A DNA stretch of 34,977 nt, taken from assembly GCA_021441665.1 (NCBI GenBank), contig JAGYYN010023101.1, forward strand, positions 1 to 34,977, in the 5' to 3' direction. Made by a program: the position numbers and the translations under genes. Positions 20,837 through 31,479 of this stretch are shown here, piece after piece. Position 1 is the stretch's first letter. Each line of letters opens with the position of its first letter. This stretch comes from Euplotes cf. woodruffi 2 WChen-2021 (taxonomy: Eukaryota > Ciliophora > Spirotrichea > Euplotida > Euplotidae). A model generated the notes under the pieces. That model made no database searches and was not told the origin of the DNA. It worked only from the letters and a program-made list of their open reading frames with translations.

Positions 20837-21642
20837 CTATCATATCTCGAATCAATTTTTTATTGAATGCAATCGTAAAAATTTTGAAATAAAATTACAA
20901 GTAAAAATAACGTCCAAACCTTTTAAAACTTCATTTTGCAGTAAATTCGTATTGATATGTGAGTAAACTCGAGGCCGAAAGCCAGTTGTATTACTCATTA
21001 TGCTGGCCTTCGATAAGCTTTGCTGTGGACTTTGCTTAACAATACTGCGGCGGTAACCAGTGCTAATTCTGCTTTTGCATAATCTGATTGAACTGTCAAT
21101 ATGCTTTTGAATGTCAAGCTTTTTCGATCATAGGCTCGCGTTAGAAGTGTCATACTTCGACCTCAGGGCGTCTCGGTTTAAGTGCTGGATATTTGCAGAA
21201 GACTTGTTATTCGGAACATTTAAGTCTAAGTTAGTTGGAGATACTCACTTCTTATTGTATTTGTTTAAACTCTAAATAACATCAAATGTGAGCTTATCTT
21301 ACTGCGTTAGGCTTAATATACATAAACTTAATATTACTTCATACATTTTATATCTAACGAGCGGTCGTTTGTAATCTTCAGCATTTTAATATTATTCAGT
21401 TTGCTCTGAGTTAAACTCACGTCCCGGCCTTGCACGCTAATTCCATTTCATTTCGAGTCAAACTTGCCGATTCTCCGCTTTGGCAGAGTTGCGCTCGGAG
21501 CTACTTGAGAGTTTTCCATGCAGTAGTAGTCAATACTCGGCTTACTGCCAGCCGGCTTTGGGAGCCGGCCTTTTCTTTCTGCACTGAACGATTTGGAGAA
21601 CTGTTCAATATTCTTTTTATTTTTTGCAGGATGCATTTTCAT
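20837..21642 (-). CDS. Unknown basic protein, 245 residues
   Basis: ATG at 21642 (MKMHPAKNKKNIEQFSK), one 68-nt intron (21270-21337), TAG at 20837-20839; exons of 305 and 433 nt make exactly 246 codons. An upstream TTG-initiated extension seen at 21705 is not needed. The protein is rich in K, S and N with scattered Cys from TGA and no hydrophobic segment. It resembles its neighbours in composition only. Function unknown. Confidence 0.55.
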
Positions 21643-21860
21643 ATTTATTAATTTTCTAAGAATTTCAATACTCGACTTCAGATGATGAAAGCTCGTTGAA
21701 CTCAAAAGTGCTTATTTTTTTGATAAAAAATTCTTGCTAATTTTTATAATAAAGATACATTCTTTAATGATTTTTTAGCAATAACAATATATTTTTTATT
21801 ATGTAAATTATATAATATTTATCAACAACTGTCCCCTCAAATGGTTATGTGCGGCTCTAA

Positions 21861-22789
21861 TTACAAAGTTACTTTTGCAGTCGTTAGTCCATTCTTGTTC
21901 AGCCAATAAGCAAAATTGAGTGTCATGTCTTTTATTTGGTCTTTTGAAATCCCGAGCTTTAAATAGTAAGACTGGAAGAATATGTAAAGTTCGTTTACGA
22001 TATCAGGCAAGAACTCTGTTCCGACTAGCTCGGAGAAGCTATTTCTCATAAAACTTCTTGTGTAGAGCTGAGTAGTATTCTTTCTCCCATTGTTGCGTTG
22101 AGTCTTCAGAAACATACTTGTCCGGCCCGTACTGATTAAATGCCTCTCGGTATAAAATTACAAACTTGCATGTAAGTCTGAAGAAATCAGCATTTACTCT
22201 TTCAGCGCAGTATTTTAAATAGCCAGCAAAAGCATCATCGCAGTTTTTAAAATCTTCTTTCGTCTGCGTATGTCTGCCTTGTCTCAACTGTTCGCTTAGC
22301 TTATGGTAAAGAGGATTTTGATTGACGTCCATTTGAATCGCGAATAATTTGCTGTCGAAGATAAGTTTTTGAGACTTGAACTCACCTAGTGCTTCATTGT
22401 AATTATCTAGTGGTCTTGCAGGATTATCGCCTTTACTTTTATCTTCAGTATCGAAGTACTTATCACTGCAAGGATTCACTTTTTCATTCTTTCTAGGTCT
22501 TCCTCTTTGATTAGAAGGAATCAACTGTCTTGGAGTCTTGCTATCGCCAGCAGAGTGCTTTTGCTTATTTGTGAGTATACAAAGCTGGGTAAGACAAATA
22601 GCTTTTATCACACTGATTTCACTTGTAATTCCTCCCCTGGCTGTCATTTTTAGATCTCCTTTTAGTCCTCGGTGTGCTACGATAATTGGATCCTTTTGAT
22701 TTCCCCTGCTTGCTCATGTTCATCATCGAATTCTCGTGGGAGTAGTCTCCTTGCCCACTTTGGCTCATATCATCGTCTAATGATTCCAT
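21861..22789 (-). CDS. C2H2 zinc finger / AT-hook protein, two +1 shifts
   Basis: ATG at 22789, no introns, TAA at 21861-21863; 929 nt minus two skipped bases is 309 codons. A C2H2 finger lies at about residues 57-78: CNQCDKSYLSYPALYTH, then KKQKH. The first Cys is TGA. The frameshift AAA-TAA (22565-22570) falls between the two zinc-binding histidines, so without the shift the finger is never finished. An AT-hook core (RGRPRK, residues 95-100) follows. A second shift, AAA-TAG (22039-22044), gives access to the last 60 residues, a helical region (VNELYIFFQSYYLKLGIS). Both motifs bind DNA, so a nuclear transcriptional role is likely. Finger-plus-helical-tail proteins of this kind are, from memory, common in ciliates. 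Confidence 0.85.
22039..22044 (-). promoter_or_regulatory. +1 frameshift site AAA-TAG
   Basis: Joins LHKKFYEK to SFSELVGTEFLPD in the C2H2/AT-hook gene; the shifted frame then runs 61 codons to TAA. Confidence 0.8.
22565..22570 (-). promoter_or_regulatory. +1 frameshift site AAA-TAA inside a zinc finger
   Basis: Lies after the first zinc-binding His (LYTHK) and before the second (KQKH) of the C2H2 finger. Only the shifted frame completes the finger and reaches the AT hook. Confidence 0.85.
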
Positions 22790-23062
22790 GATAGTAAATT
22801 AATTATATAGAAAACGATCAATTTCCTTTGAATTCAGTATTTATTAGCCAAAATCATTTTAGCGAAATTCTCATTGGCAATTTTATTTATATTTTTTTTA
22901 CTTGATGTGAAATTGTGCTTATTTTTTAAAAACATTTTTTAGGTAAATTGACAAGTGTAAAAATTATGTTGTTTATTGATAGGAAAAACTATTCAAAAAT
23001 ATGCAGCTTTAATATTGAGATTGTAAATTAGTCGCATTTGTATTTGTATTCAAAATATTGAA

Positions 23063-24433
23063 TTATTGGAATCTTGCTGGATACGAGGTTGCTTGAATAT
23101 GATCGCAGTCAAAACCAAGACTGCTTAATGTGCTTTGCACATCACAAGCGTCAATTGCACCCTTTTTCAGCTCGAGTGATTTCAGGCTTCTTGTAATTTT
23201 TGTTTTTGATAAGCCAGTAAGAAATAGTAGTAATGTTGATTCATTCAGAAAATTAGCCTTTGACCTATATTAGCAAGTATTTAATCAACTAAAATATGTT
23301 TTGGTTAAATACCGATAATCAGATTAATCCAGCAAACTAAACAGTTTAAAAGATTCACTAAATCTAATTCAAACAAATAGCTTTAAAATAATTTAAAAAA
23401 CTATAAAGTCAAAATTCTTTTCTAGCCACTAAAATTCCTGCTTTAGCACTTACTTATACACACTGTAGTAGAGGTTGAGTGACTGTAGATCAAACTCAGT
23501 ACTTCCAGCTTTTTGCATATGATCTGGGAAGTCTTCACTGATACTGATTTCTCAAAAATCAAGCACAATTCGTTTTGTTCTTCAGCACTTAATCAAAAAG
23601 TATGTAAGTGAGCTTCTACACAAAATTATCACCAATCATAAATTATTGAGACAGTTTATTTTAGCAGCGATAAAATTATTTTAATTAAAAATAAGCAAAA
23701 TTGAGTTATTACTGTGTAAAGTGAACTCTTGTGAGATAGATTTCATCTGTTACAACTGACAATGCATTGCAAAGCGGCTCGATAATTGTACTGATATCCG
23801 ACATCTGTCCTCCGTGGATGTATACAGCTACAAAACGTAAATTCGCTTATTTTATCATTACCTTTTAGCTCAATTGGCATTGAGAAACTTAAGAAGTCAA
23901 CGAGTCAGTCTATCGTTTTGTCTTTAAAGAATTGATTTAAAGACCAGATTTCTAGCCTGCGGAAATTTGGAAACTGCAACAGGCAGGCTTTCTCTAAAAA
24001 CGCTCGATCTTCTTGCCTCTTTGAGTCGACTTTTAATGAAGAATTCTCATCGAAAGGCGCGGAATGCTCTTTATTTGTATTTAATCATCGCATATTTTAT
24101 CATTTTTGTTTCTTCATTCCATTGTGTGAGTTTTGATAAGTTTTTAAAGCCCTGATGATGAATAAAGCAAATCTTACGTCTTTGTGATCAGTCCACATTC
24201 GATAAGTGTCTTTGCATAGGAGTCATAATAAAATCTTCCACTTTCGATGCCGTGAGTAAAATGGTAAAATCTATATTATTTTAGCTAATTAAAACCTCGT
24301 TTTGATATAATTTTTAATCATCTAGGCAGATATCGTATAAAAGCAATTTGTGAATGGTTATAAATATTACAACTGATGCAATTCCATATCGAGAAAGTAG
24401 AGTTTTTTGCTTGACAACTGTTCCTGACTCCAT
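23063..24433 (-). CDS. Leucine-rich-repeat-like protein with +1 shifts
   Basis: ATG at 24433, TAA at 23063-23065. The N-terminus has a hydrophobic stretch (YGIASVVIFITI). Open blocks are joined by +1 shifts at GAT-TAA (24314-24319), ACG-TAA (24174-24179) and AAA-TAA (24071-24076), and by introns including a 25-nt one, a 34-nt one and a long one of about 190 nt before the last exon. The C-terminal 200 residues show spaced L/I/F/C patterns (FPNFRRLEIWSLNQFF, KRIVLDFCEISI, ITRSLKSLELKKGAID) typical of divergent leucine-rich repeats. Such repeats usually bind proteins. The AAA-TAA site is well supported; the other two are less so. Confidence 0.6.
24071..24076 (-). promoter_or_regulatory. +1 frameshift site AAA-TAA
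   Basis: Joins IKYAMIKYK to KEHSAPFDENSSLKVD in the LRR-like gene; both sides are clearly coding. Confidence 0.75.
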
Positions 24434-24629
24434 TCTGACAATAAATATATCAATCTTATGATGTGATTTGATATTCTGAAAACTATATCAACTTGAATGC
24501 TGTTGCTCAATAATATATTAAAGCAAAATTAATAATTAAAAAGACCCAGAAGGACAAGTAAGCTCTCTAACAGCTCGTCTCATTGACAAAGCTGTAATGA
24601 ATCACTGTTAATTCTTGCACTTTAGCCAA

Positions 24630-26142
24630 ATGACACAAACTAACGAAACTATTTATTTATCAAACGGCTCGATTGGAACTACGAAATGCAGATGTGAAAT
24701 CGATTCTCACAACGAGAGTTGAAGATGTTGTTCCCATACTGAACAATTAAAATCGCGTGATTTGCTATCCTTAAATAAGCTTTCCTTCGGCCTTGGGCAG
24801 ATCGCAGGTCAGAGTCAAGCGGTAAATAGTGATCACAGCAGAGATCTGGCTAAAGAATCACAAGCCGAGCAGAAATTAGAAGTCTGCGCAAATCTTGGAC
24901 TTCACGCCGACTCACATTCTGATTTACATTACCAAGGAGCCATGTGATCCGAACTAAACGCCAAGCGTGAGGATTGGGAGAACTTTGATGAAAAAGACCA
25001 AAATTCAAAGCTGACTGCTCCAATATCCTCAGATCTGAAATCTGAATGAAACGGGCATGACCTACCAATGGATATAAACGAAGTAAATTGGACGAGTCTG
25101 CAGATTAACAAGAGCAATCAAAATTCACAAATGCAGGATGCTCCAACCCAGCTCGCTGATTTAGTTGACTCTGACAATAAAAAGACAAAGGACATGCTAT
25201 GAAGGTTGAGGTCGATTGTTTCTAATAGCTGAGCAGCCACAAAATCTAAGACTAAAAATCTTCATTTCTTTGCAAATACTGAAAAGATCATCAGCAGTTT
25301 TAAGCGAAGGAAGATCAAAGAGGCAACTGCAGTTAAAATCACGCATGATCTAAGGCAAAATTTGCAAAATAACTCTTGAGATCTTAGCTTTCGAGTTTTC
25401 CATACTTGCAGTAGCAAGCAAGCGGGAAGTCACGAACAAAGGGCGAAGAAGGAAATCACAAGACTCAAGTCGACTGTATTTTCCCATGATCCATTAGTGA
25501 TTAACAAGCAATCAGCTGATGAAGAAAGTGTGAATAAAGATACTGCTGGCTTCAGGTCAATAAAATCATGCCAAAATGGGCAAGAAAACATCTTCAGTGA
25601 GGATTTCACTGAACCGCAGCTGTCTTCAATCGAGCCCAAGGACATTTCAAATAAAAATCAAATAGCATTTGAGAGTTATCTTTCTCAAGTCAGTCTGATG
25701 TACTTTGAACCAAGCTCGAATAACAGCGCACTAGGGGAAAATGAGCTTTCACCGTGAATTGCCAATCAGCGAGATCTTACAAGTGAACAAAATAAAGGCG
25801 TTGCTTGTTTGAATGAAAAACAGCCTGAACAGAGAAAGACTCTTAAGTATAGTATTAATTTCGAATTTCTATAGGTATTCGACACTTGACGCTTTGTGAA
25901 ATCCATTAAGACTCGCTCATGTATTTGAAGATTGGTCTCCAAGAGAAATTGTGCTCTTTGAAACTTGAATTTGAAAATTTGGCAAGAAATTTTACCTATT
26001 TCCCAAATTCATCAAAACAAAAAACGTCAGAGAAATAACGTTATTTTATCAATGATGGAAGCGGACATCGCACTACAAAGCATACAAGCTAATCGCAAAT
26101 AAGACAGATGTTGAAGACATTAACGACTGGGTGTTCAAATAA
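24630..26142 (+). CDS. SANT-domain protein (MTA/MIER/RCOR-like)
   Basis: ATG at 24630, a 28-nt intron (25847-25874), TAA at 26140-26142; exactly 495 codons. About ten TGA codons are read as Cys, and the frame has no other stop. Residues 1-405 are polar and unrecognised. A SANT domain lies at about residues 425-474: DWSPREIVLFETCICKFGKK, FYLFPKFIKTKNVREITLFY and CWKRTSHYKAYK. It matches the SANT of MTA, MIER and CoREST proteins, where W..EE..LFE...KYGKDF...VAFYY.WKK is the pattern. Those proteins recruit histone deacetylases. The ELM2 domain that normally precedes this SANT is not visible. A chromatin role is inferred. Confidence 0.8.
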
Positions 26143-26806
26143 GTCCATTTTATGGTAATTTTATACTGAGGAATACCTAAAGAAGCTCATTTTCAATATT
26201 TCATATTTTTAAACTCCAAATTGATATTAAATCAACCTCTATGATTCTTCATTCAAAAATAATATAAATCACCCAAAATAATTTTTTATATGCTTAAATC
26301 GAATAAACCCCAAACCCTCCTATTCTCTATTTTCCCCTACATTTTCACAACTTTTTATTGTGAATAGACACGGTAGCTCAGAGTAATTTTATCATTTTAC
26401 CTGTTGCTGGACTCGTATTAGGTGAGATATATATGTTTGAGGCCGAGCTATCAGGTTTGGTATTTTTAAGATTGAGAAAGTGATGGTAATTCGGAGGATT
26501 ATAGATTGAGATGGGGAAAGAGGAGAGGTGGATTTGATAGGATTTTATATCTAAATTGGATGGCGATAAAGATGCGAAATTTCTTGTATCTACTTTTAAC
26601 TACAAAAATCATATTTGAACTCGAAACGATAAACAGTGGATCCAGAAATGCAAAGTTTTGTATTTATCAAGGCAGTATCTTTTTCTCATAGATTTGATTT
26701 TTTAATCTCTCAGAGACCAAATTTGATCTCCGGAGTGGATGCATACAAATTTATTCATGCATTAATGTTGAAACTGAATTATACACAATTTAACTTTAGC
26801 TTTCAT
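26143..26806. other. Spacer between convergent genes with C-rich and G-rich blocks
   Basis: About 660 bases between two gene 3' ends. From left to right it holds a C-rich block (about 26280-26350), an imperfect long-range stem (GGTAGCTC at 26372-26379 with GAGCTATC at 26445-26452, one G-U pair), then a G-rich block (about 26453-26560). No protein frame is convincing and no tRNA fold could be drawn. Confidence 0.45.
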
Positions 26807-28563
26807 TTATTTGGATGACCTTTCACTTGAAGAATCTGAACCAGATTTATTTGAATCTGAAGAGTTTAATGATGAACTTCTATTTCCACTTGAACTTGAG
26901 GGCTTTCTATTGCTTGATTTTGGTGCTTCTTCTCTAATCTCTATATAACAATCATGAATTAACAAATTAGTGTTATCTTATCATTAAAATAATTGACCTG
27001 ATAATGAATAATGATCGATTTATAGTTTCATATCAACTTACTTTTCTTTTTAAAATCCTTATAGTTGTCAGGTGATTCATTTCTTCTACCTTTGTCTTTA
27101 TTTTTATTTCTACGTCTTCTGTGACTATCAGAGCTACTCGAGCTATTTTTTCTTCGATGGTCTCGTTCTCTGCTTCTCCTTTTGTAGTCTTTCTTGTCTT
27201 CGTACTGCTTTCTGTCTCTGAACTCAAGGTCAGACTTATTTTCGGCGATCAAAACCTTAATAAATTTCTTATACAGCGGGACTCCGTCTCTAAGAAGTGC
27301 ATTTTTAGCAGATTTTTCATCATAAAACGAAATAAACGCGAAGCCCTTCTTTTGGCGGGTATATCTGTCCTCAGGAATCCTGATGCTTGCGATCTTGCCT
27401 CAATCTTCAAAAATATCGCGGAGGTCTTCTTCACTGACGCTAGGAATGAGGTTGCCGACCCATACAGTATCGTTTTTGTTGATTCCGAGACTCTTGTGCA
27501 ATGTATCTAAGTCGATGTTTTCGCTTTCCAGCTTCTCCATGATCTTTAGATCTTTTTCGAGCCTTGCCTTCTCAAGTTCAAACGATCGGCTAACTTTGGA
27601 GTAGTCCAAGCTCACTTTGTACGTTCTCGTTGATTCACCAAACTGAACAACTTGGTCGTTTTTAAGAGTATAAGGCAGGCAGAACCTCATCACCTCGTTA
27701 TCGATCTTGGTGCCGACTTTAGATCCAGGATCGATCAACTGCACATTTGAATCTGAATCGACGATTAAAATTGCGTGGGTTCTTGAAATTGACGGATGAA
27801 GCATGACTACATCAGACGTTTCTTCATTCGAGCCAAATACGCAGTAAGCTCTGCCTTCAAGCTCGACCTTTTCGATCAGCTCGTTGTTCTTGAATACGTT
27901 GAACTTTATAAATGGAATAGCCTTTCGGTCTTCTTGGAGCTTAAAGCTTGCTCAGACCCATTTATCTAGCTCTCTGTTGTCTCGCATATCTCGTCTGATT
28001 TTCTCAATAATTCTACCAAGTTGATTTTGGCCTTGGTCCTTAATAACACCCCAAAACAGGCTGTCCTCTCGGTCATTTTCATCAGTGATTTCGTTAATGA
28101 TTTCTCGATCGAGGGTGGAGTCGAGTTTTTCGCGTAGCTCCTTATTGCGTCTGAACTTATCTCTGTTGACGATCTCCATAACAGCGAGTCTTCGCATTTT
28201 CCAGTCTTCAGGCTCTTGAAGAGTCTGTGCGAGCAGCTGCATTTCTTTGATCATTGGCATTTTCTGGAACCTTCGCCTGATCTTCTCGTCGTATGATTTA
28301 GCAGCATGGTAGGCGTGAGCTGCAGTAGGGTACAGGGCTCCTTCAAAATACACAGGACTCATATACTCCAAATTCATAAAGTCGAAGTAGCCAGTGAAGC
28401 CCACGATCCTTTCGAGCTTTTTAGCTTTGCAAAGAAGGATCGCTTCTTTTTCTATTTCAGCCTCCATCTGCTCTCGGTCTCCGTACTTGTCGTATTTTGC
28501 ATCTCTATCGTTTTTGCGCCTGTTTTGGTTATTGAATCCGTAGGGGTTCACAAAGGAGTACAT
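26807..28563 (-). CDS. NADAR-FHA-RRM-RS multidomain protein
   Basis: ATG at 28563, one 101-nt intron (26941-27041), TAA at 26807-26809; exactly 551 residues. NADAR (YbiA/DUF1768) fold at about 55-195: GYFDFMN, ALYPTAAHAYHAAKS, DSLFWGV and QNQLGRIIEKIR. FHA domain at about 222-315: VFGSNEETSDVVMLHPSISR-TH, then GSKVGT and VVQFGESTRTYKV, closest in feel to the NIPP1/SNIP1 type. RRM at about 366-442 with RNP2 VWVGNL and RNP1 KGFAFISF. The rest is an RS-like tail. Two TGA codons are Cys. NADAR enzymes cleave N-glycosidic bonds of ADP-ribose derivatives. The Glu of the usual PT-x-EH motif is Ala here, so activity may be lost. FHA, RRM and RS parts point to the spliceosome or transcription. Confidence 0.9.
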
Positions 28564-28711
28564 TTTAATTCAATTTCTAATAATTGAATTTTAGTCTTTT
28601 TATATTCACTTCAGTACGAATTTTGTTAATATAAAAAGACGTATCATATAAAGAGAGAAAATTGATGCTTGAAAGTGTAACAGGAAACCTTTAACACTAG
28701 AAATATTGCAA

Positions 28712-30415
28712 TTAGTCATCTGAACCTGATTCACTTTCTGCTGAGGCATTTGGAACGTCGTGGTTTTCATCGGAGTCTTCATCGTCGTCGTTTTCTTCAG
28801 CTACTTGTTTTTGAATGCTCTCCCAGACTTTATTTTTCTTTTCAGCATTCGGGTCTTGTGTGGCTTCTCTCCTGTTTGCTGATTTTTCAGAGGTCTCGCC
28901 TCTTGGAAATAGTTGATAGCCGACAGTCCGAGTGTTGAAGTGTTCAGGGTCGTGGCTCAAAGTCGGCATTTCAGGAAGTTCATTCTCATAAAGATCATTA
29001 ATAATTTGCCTGTCGTCGTTTTTAGTACTGTGAGGCAGTACACTTGAGCCAAGAAATCACGGAGAGTAAAAGTAAGCAGCTAAGTAAATATACAAATTCA
29101 ATAGCCCTTGAATCGAAGCTATCTTCAGTATCGAAGACGACATCGAAACATAAGTATGGATACCAAAGAACATGAATAAGAAAGTTCAAGCTGCAACTAC
29201 AGCAATTGTAAACCCAGTAACAAGCTTTTTGTTGTCATTCATCCTTCTTATCGCTGCTGTAGCTTTTGAAACAATACTGAAGATGTAAACAAAATAAATT
29301 GCAATTAAAAGTGTTAAGATCCATGACAAGTATTTTATCATCAGATCGCTTGATTCGTATTTCCAGAAAAACGAGGGATCTCGTAATTCTTGGAATCTAA
29401 CCAATGCAAAAGTAACAAGCATGAATATCCAAATCACGAAGGTGATTAATATCTTAGGGAGCGAGAACCAAATCGGGTCTTCTCTGATCATTTGCTGTTC
29501 AGTGAGAGTGTCGAGTACGTAGGACCAAAAGTGCAGGATCATTGCTAAGAAAGTCGCCTGAATGAACGTATTCACATAATTCAACATCTTATACGGAATG
29601 TAAGCGTTGAAGTAATACAGCGGCTCGTTGAACAAAATCAAAAAGATAATTAGGTAAATCACCTTCCCCTGGATGATTCCGATATCAGAGAGTCTGAACT
29701 GCTTAAGTTTCCTTAAGAACAGCAAAAGTCATGTTATTGATGAAAACACCAAAACTAGTTTTAATATCATTACTGCTTTGATGTAAGAGTAGTCTCTTTG
29801 AGTAAGCAAAATTTCAATTTTGCTGAATGCCTTCAAACTCGAGTAAGGAATCGTATCAGCAGTGAGGTCGAGTTTAAAATATGGAGAATTGAAGTAATAC
29901 TTTTCAGCTAAAAATACATTCTTGCACTCGTTTCGTTCATTCTCACAGCTAATGAAGTCAACGTCGTAGTTGACTTTATCTTCGAACAGTCTATTGCCGC
30001 CTCAAGAGTTGGAGTCGTACCCAGCGCCTTCGAGAGAGTATCTAAAGCTGGGATTTGGACCGAACTTTCTAAATTCACTTCTTTCGATGGTAAATTTCAG
30101 TTCGAGTTTGAAGGTATCAGTGACTTTATCTGCGAATTCGTCGACCTATAAAAACACCGATTATGCGGGGTAAAAGTCTCCGCGAACCTTGGATTCGTAG
30201 TCGAGTTTGAATCAGTGGTGGTAACTTAGATCTTCAAGGCTGCACTGGCCTTCGCACAGCACGGAGGATGAAGTCGCGTAGGGGAAGGGCAGGTTGATTC
30301 ACAGCATCAACAACGCCAAATACACAGCGACTGCAAGGCCAATGGCCTTGCAGATGGTCCGTAAGGGGACCTTGTCCAGCTCGATGCTGCCCACCCCGAA
30401 TAGATTTATCTCCAT
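28712..30415 (-). CDS. TMEM181 family multi-pass membrane protein
   Basis: ATG at 30415, a 42-nt intron (30146-30187, starting GTTCGC), TAA at the 28712 end; 553 residues. A first membrane span (KAIGLAVAVYLALLMLCINL) is followed by a luminal region of about 180 residues with several Cys, then about seven spans and an acidic tail (ENDDDEDSDENHD). Signature stretches of the family are present: FRLSDIGIIQGK, FNEPLYYF, WFSLPKILITFVIW, FQELRDPSFFW and IQGLLNLYIYLAAYFYSP; compare LPKFF..GLLW, ELHDP and YGLLNFYLYTLAFVYSP of animal TMEM181 as I recall it. Members are Wntless-like receptors or trafficking proteins of poorly known function. TGA is Cys in a span (SSITCLLLF). Confidence 0.85.
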
Positions 30416-31479
30416 TTGAATTTTGATTTTTTATTATTTAATCTATTCCATTCACGATTTTTGGAGGAAAATAAAAGGATTGGAATTTGGTAATTTAGGG
30501 GTGATGATTGTGAGTGAATTTAGAGATTTTAATGGATTTGGGAATAGTGAGATTTTATTTATGTATTAGATTTTAAAAATTATTTTCCAGTAAAATTGAT
30601 TAAAAAAACTATTGATTTTATTATAAAATTAAGGAATAGTAGAAATTGTGTTTAATTTATTTAAGTAGAACTAAAAATATTGATTTTTTTAATTACTTAA
30701 AAATCTGAAAAATATACTTTTAATAACTTATTCTAATTAAATATTTATTAGTTTATGTTATTAGTTAGATAATAATTATAATTAAGTTAAATAAATCGTG
30801 CACAAATATAAATTAAAAAATATTAGTTAAAAAATTTATTATATTGAGAATATCATATATAACTTATTTATTTTAATTCAAAAAATGATTATAAGTTTAT
30901 TTTTAATTAATCAGAAAAATCAAAAACTAAATTTTGATTTAAATTTTAAGAATATTCATAAGTATAAACAATCAATCCAAGGTTAATTGAAATTTGATAA
31001 AAAAAATAAGTATCACAGTTAGAAGTTGAATTATTAAGCTTCACTCAATCAAAGAATGTTGAATCTTAATTATCATTTGAATATGAACAAATATTCATAG
31101 TCCAATTGAATATTTCTATATTAATTATAATTAAATACAGTTGTGACTTTAAACAATTACAAACATCCATCTAAGATTTTAAATTTTTATATTTCATCCA
31201 AATTCATAAAAATACCAATCAGCTTAGACAATTTTAAATAAAACCACTATTTATTCCATTTTCATATCTTAAAAATATTCCCAAATAAAAAATTACAAAT
31301 TCAAATAAAAAATAGTCTAAATCCCAAAATTAATCTTTAAAAACCTAAAACTCCATTTCCACACCACTTCAAAACCACATTTACGATTCCATCCAAACCC
31401 CAAATTTAACTAAAATTATTGCTCTTTTCCTAAAATCTGAAATTGTAGATAAAAATAAAAATGGAATTATACTGCCTAA
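30416..31479. other. AT-rich spacer with G-rich left edge and C-rich right edge
   Basis: About 1.06 kb without a gene. The + strand is G-rich, C-poor at about 30460-30550, then very A/T-rich, then C-rich, G-poor at about 31320-31410. An exact match to the Euplotes breakage consensus (AATTGAAATT) occurs at 30985-30994, but about a dozen such matches are expected by chance in the window. Confidence 0.5.

Noticed and set aside
21643-21705. Upstream TTG start for the gene at 20837-21642
   Set aside because: An ATG at 21642 is in frame and there is no evidence for TTG initiation in nuclear ciliate genes.
9701-24433. Frame breaks as pseudogenes or sequencing errors
   Set aside because: All breaks are +1, mostly at AAR-TAR, with open sequence on both sides and exon sums in whole codons; random damage would also give -1 shifts, other indels and breaks away from stops. 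Errors in A/T runs cannot be fully excluded without reads.
26372-26452. tRNA suggested by a TAGCTCAG-like A box
   Set aside because: No T loop, no anticodon arm could be drawn on either strand.
30985-30994. Exact match to the Euplotes chromosome-breakage consensus
   Set aside because: The motif is short and AT-rich; about a dozen chance matches are expected in the window, and it is not at a block edge.
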